Of a DNA stretch of 64,000 nt, positions 49,983-58,677 are shown piece by piece. The stretch is from Pelagibacteraceae bacterium AG-325-J13. GTDB lineage: Bacteria > Pseudomonadota > Alphaproteobacteria > Pelagibacterales > Pelagibacteraceae. The position numbers were made by a program, and so were the translations under genes. Position 1 is the stretch's first letter. Each line of letters starts with the position of its first letter. The stretch is from contig QBYL01000001.1 of the NCBI GenBank assembly GCA_003282835.1, forward strand, positions 248,001-312,000, in the 5' to 3' direction. The notes beneath the pieces were generated by a model. That model was not told where the DNA came from and did no database searches. It saw only the letters and a program-made list of their open reading frames with translations.

Positions 49983-50851
49983 TGAAAATGCAAAAAATAT
50001 TATTAACTTTACTCTTAACCCTTTTTACCTTTTCTTTACTAGCAGACGAAAAACCTGGAAGATTTTTTAAAGATCAACCAGACGCTAACAATGATTATCA
50101 GATACATTTCATTTATTTTTTAGCTAAAAAAACAAAAGATCAAGAAAGAGATATTAATGGCTGGATAGAGAAAGAGGTCAAAAAAATAGATGATTTATTT
50201 TTTAAAATGACAGGTAATAAACAGAGATTAAAATTTGATTACAGAAAAGATGGCAACCTAGATATTTCATTTGCAAGAATGGATCGTCAAGCAAGAAAAG
50301 GTGGCTGGAATGTAAATTATCCAGATTATTATTTACAGAAACAAGGATTTAATAATCCAAAAAAATTGTATTTCTCATTTACGGATGCATCTAGTGGAGA
50401 CGGTGGTCAAATGGGACCACATCATGGATATTTGTTTATAAAAAGAGCCTCAGGTCAAATTACTAAAATTTCAATTCACGAATTACTTCATGGTAATGGT
50501 TTTGCAATGCCCTGCACTAAAGGAGTTAGAAATGGAGCCCACTTAGGTATTGGTATACTTAGTCAAGAACTCTCAAAAAAATTTGGAAAAGCAGTTTATG
50601 ATCATAACGATCCAACTTGTCCAGATTTAAAAGACTCAGTTTATTTAACACCAACATCAGATACACCATTTGATCCATTACAAATTGCTTGTGCTCTAGG
50701 TCAAAAGAAAAGAGGAAACCCTCCTGGAGATTTTAAAATTCCGGCACGCTATACACATAAAAAATTACTCAAAGGTAGAAAAAATGAGTGGTGTACTTAC
50801 AAACTAACTGAGTACGCGGAAGAGGGATGGTTTAAAAAATGGAAAAAATGA
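49979..50851 (+). CDS. Exported protein with HExxH zinc-peptidase-like motif, otherwise unrecognised
   Basis: Signal peptide (ILLTLLLTLFTFSLLA); ISIHELLHGNGFAMPC; overlaps both neighbouring genes in the operon. Confidence 0.8.
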   Translation: MMKMQKILLTLLLTLFTFSLLADEKPGRFFKDQPDANNDYQIHFIYFLAKKTKDQERDINGWIEKEVKKIDDLFFKMTGNKQRLKFDYRKDGNLDISFARMDRQARKGGWNVNYPDYYLQKQGFNNPKKLYFSFTDASSGDGGQMGPHHGYLFIKRASGQITKISIHELLHGNGFAMPCTKGVRNGAHLGIGILSQELSKKFGKAVYDHNDPTCPDLKDSVYLTPTSDTPFDPLQIACALGQKKRGNPPGDFKIPARYTHKKLLKGRKNEWCTYKLTEYAEEGWFKKWKK

Positions 50852-51903
50852 AACAAAAAGATTTAATATTATATTCTGGCTTAATCATCTTAGGTCTAGC
50901 CGCGCCATATTTATTCTCAGCTTTTAAAGTTCAGCTTACGTACCTTTGTGTCTTAATCGTTCTAGCGATGACTTGGAATTTACAAGGTGGAGAGATGGGC
51001 TATAATTCTTTTGGAAATATTCTTTTCTATGGTCTTGGAATGTATCTTACTGCATCAGTTCAAGTGGGAATGTTTTTTCCATTAGCAGAATGGACAGAAA
51101 GTGGTGGAGAAAAAACGTTCGTACATACTACAGCACAATACTTTCAAGGAATAGGTGTTGGATTATTAGTTGCTGCTATTGTCCCCACCATTGTTGCCGG
51201 TGCAATAGGTTATGCTATTTTAGGTTTAAGAGGTCATTACTTTGCGATTTGTACTTTAGGTTTAGGAATTGCAGCTGGTGAAATCGCCGGAGGGATAGAA
51301 ATAATAGGAGCTGGTCAAGGATTTACCACTCCACCTTTTCCTGCAGAGATAGTTGATCCTGAAGCAAGAGGACAATTTTTCTACTTCTTAAGTTTTTTAG
51401 TATTAGTTCTAGCATTTATGTTTGTGAAATATATTTACGGCTCTAGATTTAGATTAATTTTAAATGCGATAAGAGATAATGAAGATAAAGCAGAAGCTAT
51501 GGGCATTCAAACAATGAAATATAAAATTGTTGGTTGGATGTGCTCTGCATTTTTCTGCGGTCTTGCTGGCGGAATTATGGGTGGATTAATTGGATATATA
51601 GACTCCACTGATGTTGCTTTTGATGGAAGAGAGATGGGAGTATTCATGGTTCTTATGGCAATACTTGGCGGTAAAGGAACTTTGTGGGGACCAGTAATTG
51701 GTGCAACTTTATTCCATTTTTTCAAAGAAGGTCTTTGGACATTTATATTGGGTTGGCAATATGTTGCGCTTGGAGTTTTAATTGTTGTGATCGTAGTTTA
51801 TTTCCCAGAGGGATTAATGGGTTGGTTAAGGGAAAAATACCCTGAAAGATTTGGTGAAGTAATTGATGAAAAAGATCGTAAAGCACAGGTGGAAATTAAA
51901 TGA
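50839..51903 (+). CDS. Branched-chain amino acid-type ABC transporter permease, LivM-like
   Basis: 10-TM pattern; NAIRDNEDKAEAMGIQTMKYKIVGWMCSAFFCGLAGG. Confidence 0.95.
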   Translation: MEKMKQKDLILYSGLIILGLAAPYLFSAFKVQLTYLCVLIVLAMTWNLQGGEMGYNSFGNILFYGLGMYLTASVQVGMFFPLAEWTESGGEKTFVHTTAQYFQGIGVGLLVAAIVPTIVAGAIGYAILGLRGHYFAICTLGLGIAAGEIAGGIEIIGAGQGFTTPPFPAEIVDPEARGQFFYFLSFLVLVLAFMFVKYIYGSRFRLILNAIRDNEDKAEAMGIQTMKYKIVGWMCSAFFCGLAGGIMGGLIGYIDSTDVAFDGREMGVFMVLMAILGGKGTLWGPVIGATLFHFFKEGLWTFILGWQYVALGVLIVVIVVYFPEGLMGWLREKYPERFGEVIDEKDRKAQVEIK

Positions 51904-52634
51904 GTATTTTAGAAGTTAAAAGTGTAAGTAAATCTTTTGGTGGTGTGCAAGCCAACGTAGATATTTCTGTTTCAGTAGAACAAGGATCAATTGTTGGTTT
52001 AATTGGACCTAATGGTTCAGGCAAAACTACTTTATTTAATTCCATTGTAGGAACTCATCCAATAGATAAAGGGTCTATAGTTTTTGATAACACAGAGGTA
52101 TCAGAAATGCCTGTTCCAGCAGTAGCTAAACTTGGTTTGTTAAGAACTTTTCAACAAACAAGAATTTATTCAAAGCTTAATTGTGTAGAGAACATGCTGA
52201 TAAGTCACAAAGCTAGCGACTCAGGATTTATTTTCGCAAAAGTACCTGCTGAACTTACAGAGAAAGCAGAAACCCTTTTAAACTTTGTAGGTCTTTACCA
52301 AAAAAGAAATTTGAGAGCAGGAGATCTATCATTTGGACAACAAAAATTACTAGAATTAGCAATGGCTTTAATGAATGAGCCTAAAATGCTTTTATTAGAT
52401 GAGCCTACAGCTGGAATTAACCCAACTTTAATTAATGGGATAATAGATAGATTGATCACAATTAATAAAGATTATGGAATAACTTTATTAGTTATAGAAC
52501 ACAATATGAAAGTGATTATGAGTTTAGCGCAAAGAATATTCTGTTTAGCTCACGGAAAAATGTTAGCAGAGGGATCACCTAATCAAATTAAAAATGATAA
52601 GCGAGTAGTTGATGCTTATTTAGGAGCTCAATAA
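51900..52634 (+). CDS. ABC transporter ATP-binding protein, LivG-like
   Basis: GPNGSGKTTLFNSIVG; LSFGQQKLLELAMAL; LLLDEPTAGINP. Confidence 0.95.
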   Translation: MSILEVKSVSKSFGGVQANVDISVSVEQGSIVGLIGPNGSGKTTLFNSIVGTHPIDKGSIVFDNTEVSEMPVPAVAKLGLLRTFQQTRIYSKLNCVENMLISHKASDSGFIFAKVPAELTEKAETLLNFVGLYQKRNLRAGDLSFGQQKLLELAMALMNEPKMLLLDEPTAGINPTLINGIIDRLITINKDYGITLLVIEHNMKVIMSLAQRIFCLAHGKMLAEGSPNQIKNDKRVVDAYLGAQ

Positions 52635-53419
52635 TGGCAAATCAATATGATGTTTTAGGTAAAGCGCCTGGTTTAGAAGACCTTAATAAACTATCTCCTA
52701 ATGATGTTCATCTAACTATCAGAGGTTTAAATGCTGGATATGGAAAAATGGAAATCCTTCACAACTTTGATTTGACCGTAAGTAAAGCCCAGTCATTATG
52801 TTTAATAGGACCGAATGGAGCAGGGAAATCTACAATACTTCACTCTATTTATGGTTTTACGAATATTTTTGATGGAAAAATTGAATTAGAAGGTGATGAA
52901 ATTACAAAATTAACTCCTGCACAAAAACTAAGCAAAGTTGGTATCGCTTACATCTTACAAGACAATTCAGTGTTTCCTGATATGACAGTAGAGGAAAATC
53001 TTTTGATGGGTGGTTATATCAAAGATAAACAGGACGAAGCTTTTGAAGAAGCTGAAAGAATTTTTCAAAAATATGAAAGATTAAGAAATAGAAGAAATCA
53101 ACCTGCAAAAGTTTTATCAGGTGGTGAGAGAAGATTATTAGAGATCTCTAGAGCCTTAGTTATGAAGCCATCGATATTATTAGTAGACGAACCATCAATA
53201 GGTTTAGAACCAAAGTATATAAATATGGTTTTTGAAATTTTAGAGGATCTTCAAAAAGCTGAAAAGAAAACAATTATTCTTGTAGAGCAAAATGCTAAAA
53301 AAGGTTTAGAGTTCGCTGATATCGGATACGTCTTAGTATCAGGACAAACAGCAATCGCTGGTAAAGGGGACGATCTTCTTAAAAATCCCGACGTAGGAAG
53401 ACTATTCCTTGGTGGATGA
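52634..53419 (+). CDS. ABC transporter ATP-binding protein, LivF-like
   Basis: GPNGAGKSTILHSIYG; LSGGERRLLEISRALV; LLVDEPSIGLEP. Confidence 0.95.
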   Translation: MANQYDVLGKAPGLEDLNKLSPNDVHLTIRGLNAGYGKMEILHNFDLTVSKAQSLCLIGPNGAGKSTILHSIYGFTNIFDGKIELEGDEITKLTPAQKLSKVGIAYILQDNSVFPDMTVEENLLMGGYIKDKQDEAFEEAERIFQKYERLRNRRNQPAKVLSGGERRLLEISRALVMKPSILLVDEPSIGLEPKYINMVFEILEDLQKAEKKTIILVEQNAKKGLEFADIGYVLVSGQTAIAGKGDDLLKNPDVGRLFLGG

Positions 53420-54120
53420 TAAATTCGAAAGTATTCTTTCAAGGTTTAAAATCATTAAAAGGTTCTAGAAGTCCAGCAATCCCACTTGCGGCATGTTTTA
53501 TTGCACTAGGAGCTTTATTAAAAGATGCGGGGTTTAATATTCAACAAAGCGCCGCTTCAAGTTTATTTACTTATGCCTTACCAGGCCAATTAGTAATGGC
53601 TGAGTCATTATTAGTAGGCGCCTCTGTAATTAATATATTCATAGCAGTATGGCTAGTAAATTTTAGACTTTATCCAATGACTGTTTCATTGTTTCCTCTT
53701 TTAAATCATAGGTCCCAACCTAAATGGAAATATTATTTATCCTGTCATTTCTTAGCTGTTTCATCTTGGTTAATCGCAAAAGATAGTTATAAAAAAATTA
53801 ATAAAAAACACAGAATAGATTTTTGGATTGGTATAGGTATCGGCACTTGGTCAACAGCTGTTTTAATGACAGTGATTGGATATTTAGCAGCAGATTATTT
53901 AAACAAAGATATGTTGATAGGGTTAGCAATTGTAAACCCAGTTTATTTTTTTTGTATGATGATAGGTGCAATGAAAAATGTAAGTATATCTTTAGCTGTA
54001 ATTCTTGGAACAGTATTAGGTCCAGTCATTTATTTAGTTTCTACGGAATGGGCTTTATTATTTGCTGGATTAATAGCTGGTACAATTGCTTTTTTATTTG
54101 GAGAAAAAAATGGAAAGTAG
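53416..54120 (+). CDS. azlC: AzlC-family branched-chain amino acid exporter subunit
   Basis: AzlC fold: IQQSAASSLFTYALPGQLVMAESLL; followed by AzlD. Confidence 0.85.
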   Translation: MINSKVFFQGLKSLKGSRSPAIPLAACFIALGALLKDAGFNIQQSAASSLFTYALPGQLVMAESLLVGASVINIFIAVWLVNFRLYPMTVSLFPLLNHRSQPKWKYYLSCHFLAVSSWLIAKDSYKKINKKHRIDFWIGIGIGTWSTAVLMTVIGYLAADYLNKDMLIGLAIVNPVYFFCMMIGAMKNVSISLAVILGTVLGPVIYLVSTEWALLFAGLIAGTIAFLFGEKNGK

Positions 54121-54430
54121 TGAAATCATAATATTAGCGATTATAGCAACATCATTAGCAACATTTATTTCAAGGTTTATGGGAGCACTTACTTCAGAAA
54201 AAGTAAGCATTAAATCAAAAATATTTCAGTGGTTTAATTGCGTAGCCTATTCAACCCTCGCTGCTCTATTGGGCAGAATGATAATATTTCCTGCGGGGGT
54301 TTTAGCAGAGTCAGATGTCATTATTAGAATAGTAGTAGTTTTTATATGTGTAATAATTTTTATAATATCTAAAAAAAATTTAGTAATTCCTACAGTTTTT
54401 TCAGCAATTCTCCTAAGTATATTGAGTTAA
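54110..54430 (+). CDS. azlD: AzlD-family small membrane protein (start ATG 54110)
   Basis: About 106-aa polytopic protein ATFISRFMGALTSEK... directly after and overlapping azlC. Confidence 0.82.
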   Translation: MESSEIIILAIIATSLATFISRFMGALTSEKVSIKSKIFQWFNCVAYSTLAALLGRMIIFPAGVLAESDVIIRIVVVFICVIIFIISKKNLVIPTVFSAILLSILS

Positions 54431-54489
54431 TTTTTGTATTGATCATTTTGGGTCATTTGTTTATAAAAAAAATAACAAAAATAAAAAAA

Positions 54490-55377
54490 ATGATTAGAAT
54501 TTTTATTACATGCTTAATTGCATTATCTCTTGGTGTAAATGCTTACGCTGATGTTAAAAGCTCAGCACTTGAAAAAGTTTCATCAAAAGTATCATCAACC
54601 GTATCTAATTTAATACCTGGAGAAGGGCTAACAGAAGTTGATATTAGTTACAGAGAAAATTTAGACAATAATTTTGAAATTAATATTTTGGGGGTTCGAG
54701 ATATTTTATCAGGAGAAAATTCAAATCTATTTACCCAATTTAGTTTGCATAACCAAGAAATCAATAACAATGATAGAATAATAGGTAATTTAGGTTTTGG
54801 TTATAGATTTTTGAACTCTGATCAATCTATGATGTTTGGAGTAAATACTTTTTATGATCAGGATTTTTTTGAGGACCATAAAAGAGTTGGTTTTGGTTTA
54901 GAAGCTAAAGCTTCTATGTTAAATTTTAATTATAATCAGTACCAAAAAGCGACTAATCAAAAAATAATTAACGCAACAGCTGAACAAATTTTAAGTGGCA
55001 ATGATTACAATATTAACTCACAAATTCCTTATATGCCATGGACGACATTTAACTTTCAAGGATATAGACATGAAAATGAAAAAGCTGCTCAAGATACAAA
55101 GGGTAATATATATTCTTTAGAGATGGCGTTAACTCCTTCATTACAACTTGATATTTTATTAGATGACTCTAGTCTTGGAGGAGTTGAAGATGAATATACT
55201 ACAAGATTAACTTTTACTCATCCACCAAGAAATAATAAGCCAAGTTTGTCAGACGGCGCTATCGATGAAGTAGCTTTTGTTAAACAGAACATGAAAGATA
55301 AATTAAAAGAAAAAGTAAGAAGAAATAATAATTTAGCAGTAGAAATTCAAGGATCGATTATAGTAACTAGTAAATAA
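54490..55377 (+). CDS. Inverse autotransporter-like beta-barrel protein (intimin/invasin barrel homologue, no passenger)
   Basis: Signal peptide MIRIFITCLIALSLGVNAYA; NLFTQFSLHNQEINNNDRIIGNLGFGYRFLNSDQSMMFGVNTFYDQDFFEDHKRVGFGLEA resembles the inverse autotransporter beta domain. Listed ORF starts at 54439. Confidence 0.8.
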   Translation: MIRIFITCLIALSLGVNAYADVKSSALEKVSSKVSSTVSNLIPGEGLTEVDISYRENLDNNFEINILGVRDILSGENSNLFTQFSLHNQEINNNDRIIGNLGFGYRFLNSDQSMMFGVNTFYDQDFFEDHKRVGFGLEAKASMLNFNYNQYQKATNQKIINATAEQILSGNDYNINSQIPYMPWTTFNFQGYRHENEKAAQDTKGNIYSLEMALTPSLQLDILLDDSSLGGVEDEYTTRLTFTHPPRNNKPSLSDGAIDEVAFVKQNMKDKLKEKVRRNNNLAVEIQGSIIVTSK

Positions 55378-55379
55378 TT

Positions 55380-56108
55380 ATGAATATATTTAAGATTTTA
55401 ATAATATTGTTTTTAACAACTTTTTTATCAAGTAAAGCTTTTGCCGCGAAAGGTGAGGCTACGGTTTACAAAGTAACAATTACAAAGATTGAAATGTGTG
55501 ACTCTACTAGTACTGCTAGCTCTTGTAACGGAGCGGCAACGGTTTTTTCTGGTAACTCAGGGCCAATCGATATTGCATCTACGACAGCTGGAGAATCAGC
55601 AGCAGGACTTGGAAATTTGAGTGGGGCTAAAATAGGAGAAACTTATTCTTATGTGCAAGTCACTATGAAAAGAGCAATGACAGTCAAAGGATCAGCTAAA
55701 GATGGGGCAGGAACTACATGTGTTACCGCAGAAGATGGAACAAATGCCCTTGCAGCTGAAGGTGCTGCTAGTTCAGCAACCCCCGCAGAAGTAACTCTTT
55801 TCGCAGCATTCGTTGGAGATGCAAGTGATGGACTACCATTAAACATGAATTCAGTTGATGATGCTACCGGAGCAGGTCCAGACCCAGCAGGAACAATTGC
55901 TAATGAACATGATTTTTTTCAATACAGAAATGAATTAACCGCACCAATTACTCTTAGAGCAGGAAGTTTGCCAAGTGTCAAAATTGCTTTTGGAACTTCA
56001 CAAGCTGTTGAAGCGGTAGGTAACATGGGTAACTGCACTCAAAACATAGCTGCACAAGTAGGTTTTATAGCTGCAGAACCAGATATTACTATTACAATAA
56101 CTAACTAA
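55380..56108 (+). CDS. Exported Ala/Gly/Thr-rich hypothetical protein
   Basis: Signal peptide ILIILFLTTFLSSKAFA; low-complexity Ala/Gly/Ser/Thr-rich mature part with several Cys; directly follows the barrel gene. Confidence 0.75.
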   Translation: MNIFKILIILFLTTFLSSKAFAAKGEATVYKVTITKIEMCDSTSTASSCNGAATVFSGNSGPIDIASTTAGESAAGLGNLSGAKIGETYSYVQVTMKRAMTVKGSAKDGAGTTCVTAEDGTNALAAEGAASSATPAEVTLFAAFVGDASDGLPLNMNSVDDATGAGPDPAGTIANEHDFFQYRNELTAPITLRAGSLPSVKIAFGTSQAVEAVGNMGNCTQNIAAQVGFIAAEPDITITITN

Positions 56109-56175
56109 AATACAACGAGTCCTATTTTTAAGTTTTTTGAATTCAGTATAGAAATATATTATGATAAGTTAATTT

Positions 56176-56232
56176 ATGGAACCAATACTACTTGTATTTA
56201 TAACTTTGTGGATAGCTGGAACAATAGAATAA
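56176..56232 (+). CDS. Candidate 18-aa hydrophobic microprotein MEPILLVFITLWIAGTIE*
   Basis: Short ATG ORF coding for a near-TM-length hydrophobic segment, ending 4 bp before the next gene. Confidence 0.3.
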   Translation: MEPILLVFITLWIAGTIE

Positions 56233-56236
56233 AAAA

Positions 56237-57133
56237 ATGAGTTTTTCAGTAACGGATCATCAAAACTCAAAGAGAGTGCGAGTTATCAAATTTAAAGAAA
56301 GCGATCTAGATAGGTTAGTTTTTCCATTCAAAAAACACACAATAATATCTCTGGAGTACAAACCTTTTTCAAGATTTAGTTTAGCTAAAAGCCTAGATGA
56401 AGTATTTAACAATAGTCTTAGCAAAGAATTAACTAAAATACTTAACGATCGTCAAACTGGAACAGTAGTTGTAGAACCTGAGATGAATAATAAAAAATTT
56501 GATAAAGACTTCTTAGTTAAGCTTTCTACTGGACTTGCTTATTTGGTGGGTAATCCTAATTTCGACTCAATGACAGGAAAATATTATGCAAGATTTTACG
56601 TTAAACATCAGGATAGTAGCGATTCTTATTTAAGGAAAGCTTACACAAATTTAGATCTTCATACTGATGGCACTTATGTAAAAGAAAAAACAGACTGGTT
56701 AATCATGACCAAAATGGAAGAGCAGGGAGTTTCTGGTGGTGAAAGCGTTATTCTACATTTAGATGACTGGGAACATTTAGAAGAATTAAGTAACAACCCT
56801 GTAGGACAACAAAATTTTACCTGGGGATCGCCAAAAAGCAAAAACATTGAATACAAAGTTGAACACCCTGTATTTAGAAAAGATAAGAACGGTAAACCTA
56901 TAATTTCTTATATAGATCAATTCCCAGAGCCAAAAAATATGGAGCAAGGATTATTTTTGCAAAGACTTTCAGATTGTCTGGAAGAAAGTAAAAATAAAAT
57001 CGAATTTCCTTTACCAGTTGGGTCAACTATATTTTCTAATAATTATTTTTGGCTTCATGGAAGAAAGCCATTTAATGAAAACACCAATTTGAGCAGAGAA
57101 TTGCTTAGAATCAGAGGAACTTTTTTCAATTAA
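56237..57133 (+). CDS. glaH: CsiD/GlaH-like Fe(II)/2-oxoglutarate-dependent glutarate hydroxylase
   Basis: [65 protein letters not shown] closely resembles E. coli CsiD ([57 protein letters not shown]), as recalled. Confidence 0.93.
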   Translation: [298 protein letters not shown]

Positions 57134-57205
57134 GACTAGTTGACTCTGCTCTCCCATTCATTTTTAATATCACCTTTAATTAATTAATTAACAGAGGAAA
57201 ATAAT

Positions 57206-58186
57206 ATGTTTAATAATTTGAAAAAATTAATTAGCTTAGTTTTTGCTACTGTTCTTTTAACTTCAATCTCATCAACTAGTTTTGCAATCGATAAGTTACA
57301 CTTCATTATCGGTGGTGGTGCTGGTGGTGGTTGGGATGGAACTGCTAGAGGAACTGGAGAGGCTTTAACAAAAGCTGGTTTTCTAAAAAGTGCTTCATTT
57401 GAAAATATGTCAGGTGGTGGTGGAGGAAAAGCTCTATCTTACATAATTAATTCTAAGCCAGAGGGAACTGTATTAGTTCAATCAACACCTCTAGTATTAA
57501 GATCAATCACAAGACACAAAGGCTACGTAGCTGGATCAGGTGTTTTATCTTATAAAGATGTTAAGCCAATCGCTGGTGTAATTGGTGACTACGGTGCAAT
57601 CGCAGTTGCTAAAAACTCACCGTATAAAAACTTCAAAGATGTAGTAGATGCTTATAAAGCAAATCCTAAGTCAATTAAAATGGCTGGTGGTTCTGTAAGA
57701 GGAAGCATGGACCATTTAATTGGCGCACTTGCATTTCAAGAAGCTGGCGCAAACCCCAACAAAGTAGTGTACGTACCTTACGATGCTGGTGGTAAAGCTT
57801 TAGCTGGACTTTTATCAGGAGAAACTCAAATTCTTTCAACTGGTTTGGGAGAAGTAATGGGTGCTAGAGACCAAGTAAGAATTATTGGAATTACGGCTCC
57901 TAAAAGAGTAGGTGATGCTCCAGAAGTTCCAACTTTAAAAGAACAAGGATACGATGTTCAGTTTGTTAACTGGAGAGGTTTCTTTGCACCTAAGAGCATG
58001 AGTTCAGGAGACGTTAAGAAGATTGCTAAAATGTTAGGTGATGTTCAAAAAACTCCAGAATGGGAGACAGTTAGAAAAAGAAATGCTTGGGTAAATATTT
58101 ATAATCCAGGTAAAAAATTCGACAGTTTCTTAAAAACTCAAACAAAAGAAATGACAAAGTTAATGAAAAAACTAGGCGTTATCTAG
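57206..58186 (+). CDS. tctC: Tripartite tricarboxylate transporter substrate-binding protein (TctC/Bug family)
   Basis: Signal peptide; IIGGGAGGGWDGTARGTGEALTKAGF; VYVPYDAGGKALAGLLSGE. Confidence 0.93.
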   Translation: MFNNLKKLISLVFATVLLTSISSTSFAIDKLHFIIGGGAGGGWDGTARGTGEALTKAGFLKSASFENMSGGGGGKALSYIINSKPEGTVLVQSTPLVLRSITRHKGYVAGSGVLSYKDVKPIAGVIGDYGAIAVAKNSPYKNFKDVVDAYKANPKSIKMAGGSVRGSMDHLIGALAFQEAGANPNKVVYVPYDAGGKALAGLLSGETQILSTGLGEVMGARDQVRIIGITAPKRVGDAPEVPTLKEQGYDVQFVNWRGFFAPKSMSSGDVKKIAKMLGDVQKTPEWETVRKRNAWVNIYNPGKKFDSFLKTQTKEMTKLMKKLGVI

Positions 58187-58198
58187 TTTAATCTATTG

Positions 58199-58245
58199 GA
58201 AGAGCAGTGAAAATTAATTCAGTAAAAATAATCTCACTGCTCTTC
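58199..58245 (+). promoter_or_regulatory. 12-bp inverted repeat hairpin enclosing the tctB ribosome-binding site and start codon
   Basis: GAAGAGCAGTGA (58199-58210) / TCACTGCTCTTC (58234-58245), 23-nt loop, followed by TTTGTTTTAT; tctB GTG at 58207. Confidence 0.8.
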
Positions 58246-58677
58246 TTTGTTTTATCTACATTTTATTTATATACAGCTCATCAAATACAAGTATTTTCTT
58301 TCGATGAGAATGCCCCGTTTAATGCAAAAACCTTCCCTATTTACTTAGGTTATGCAGGAATGTTTTTTTCTGGCTTAAAATTAGTTTTACCAGATCAAAA
58401 ACCTGTAGAGGTTGACGCTAAGTATCTTGAATTTAAAAAAACAATTCTTTTAGTCTTAGCAGTAATTTTTTATGGAATTACTATTCTAAAAGTTGGTTTC
58501 TTTTTATCTACTTCATTATTTCTAGTTTTTTCTTATTACTTTTTAGGCGAAAGAAGATGGAAATTAATTTTGATTTTTTCTTTTCCTTTCGTAGCAATAT
58601 TTATGTATTTACTTCATAGCGTATTGCAAGTTTACCTTAGAGATCCATTACTAAAATACATAGGAATTATGGGATGA
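58207..58677 (+). CDS. tctB: Tripartite tricarboxylate transporter small membrane subunit TctB
   Basis: 4-TM 156-aa protein between tctC and tctA. Confidence 0.88.
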   Translation: MKINSVKIISLLFFVLSTFYLYTAHQIQVFSFDENAPFNAKTFPIYLGYAGMFFSGLKLVLPDQKPVEVDAKYLEFKKTILLVLAVIFYGITILKVGFFLSTSLFLVFSYYFLGERRWKLILIFSFPFVAIFMYLLHSVLQVYLRDPLLKYIGIMG

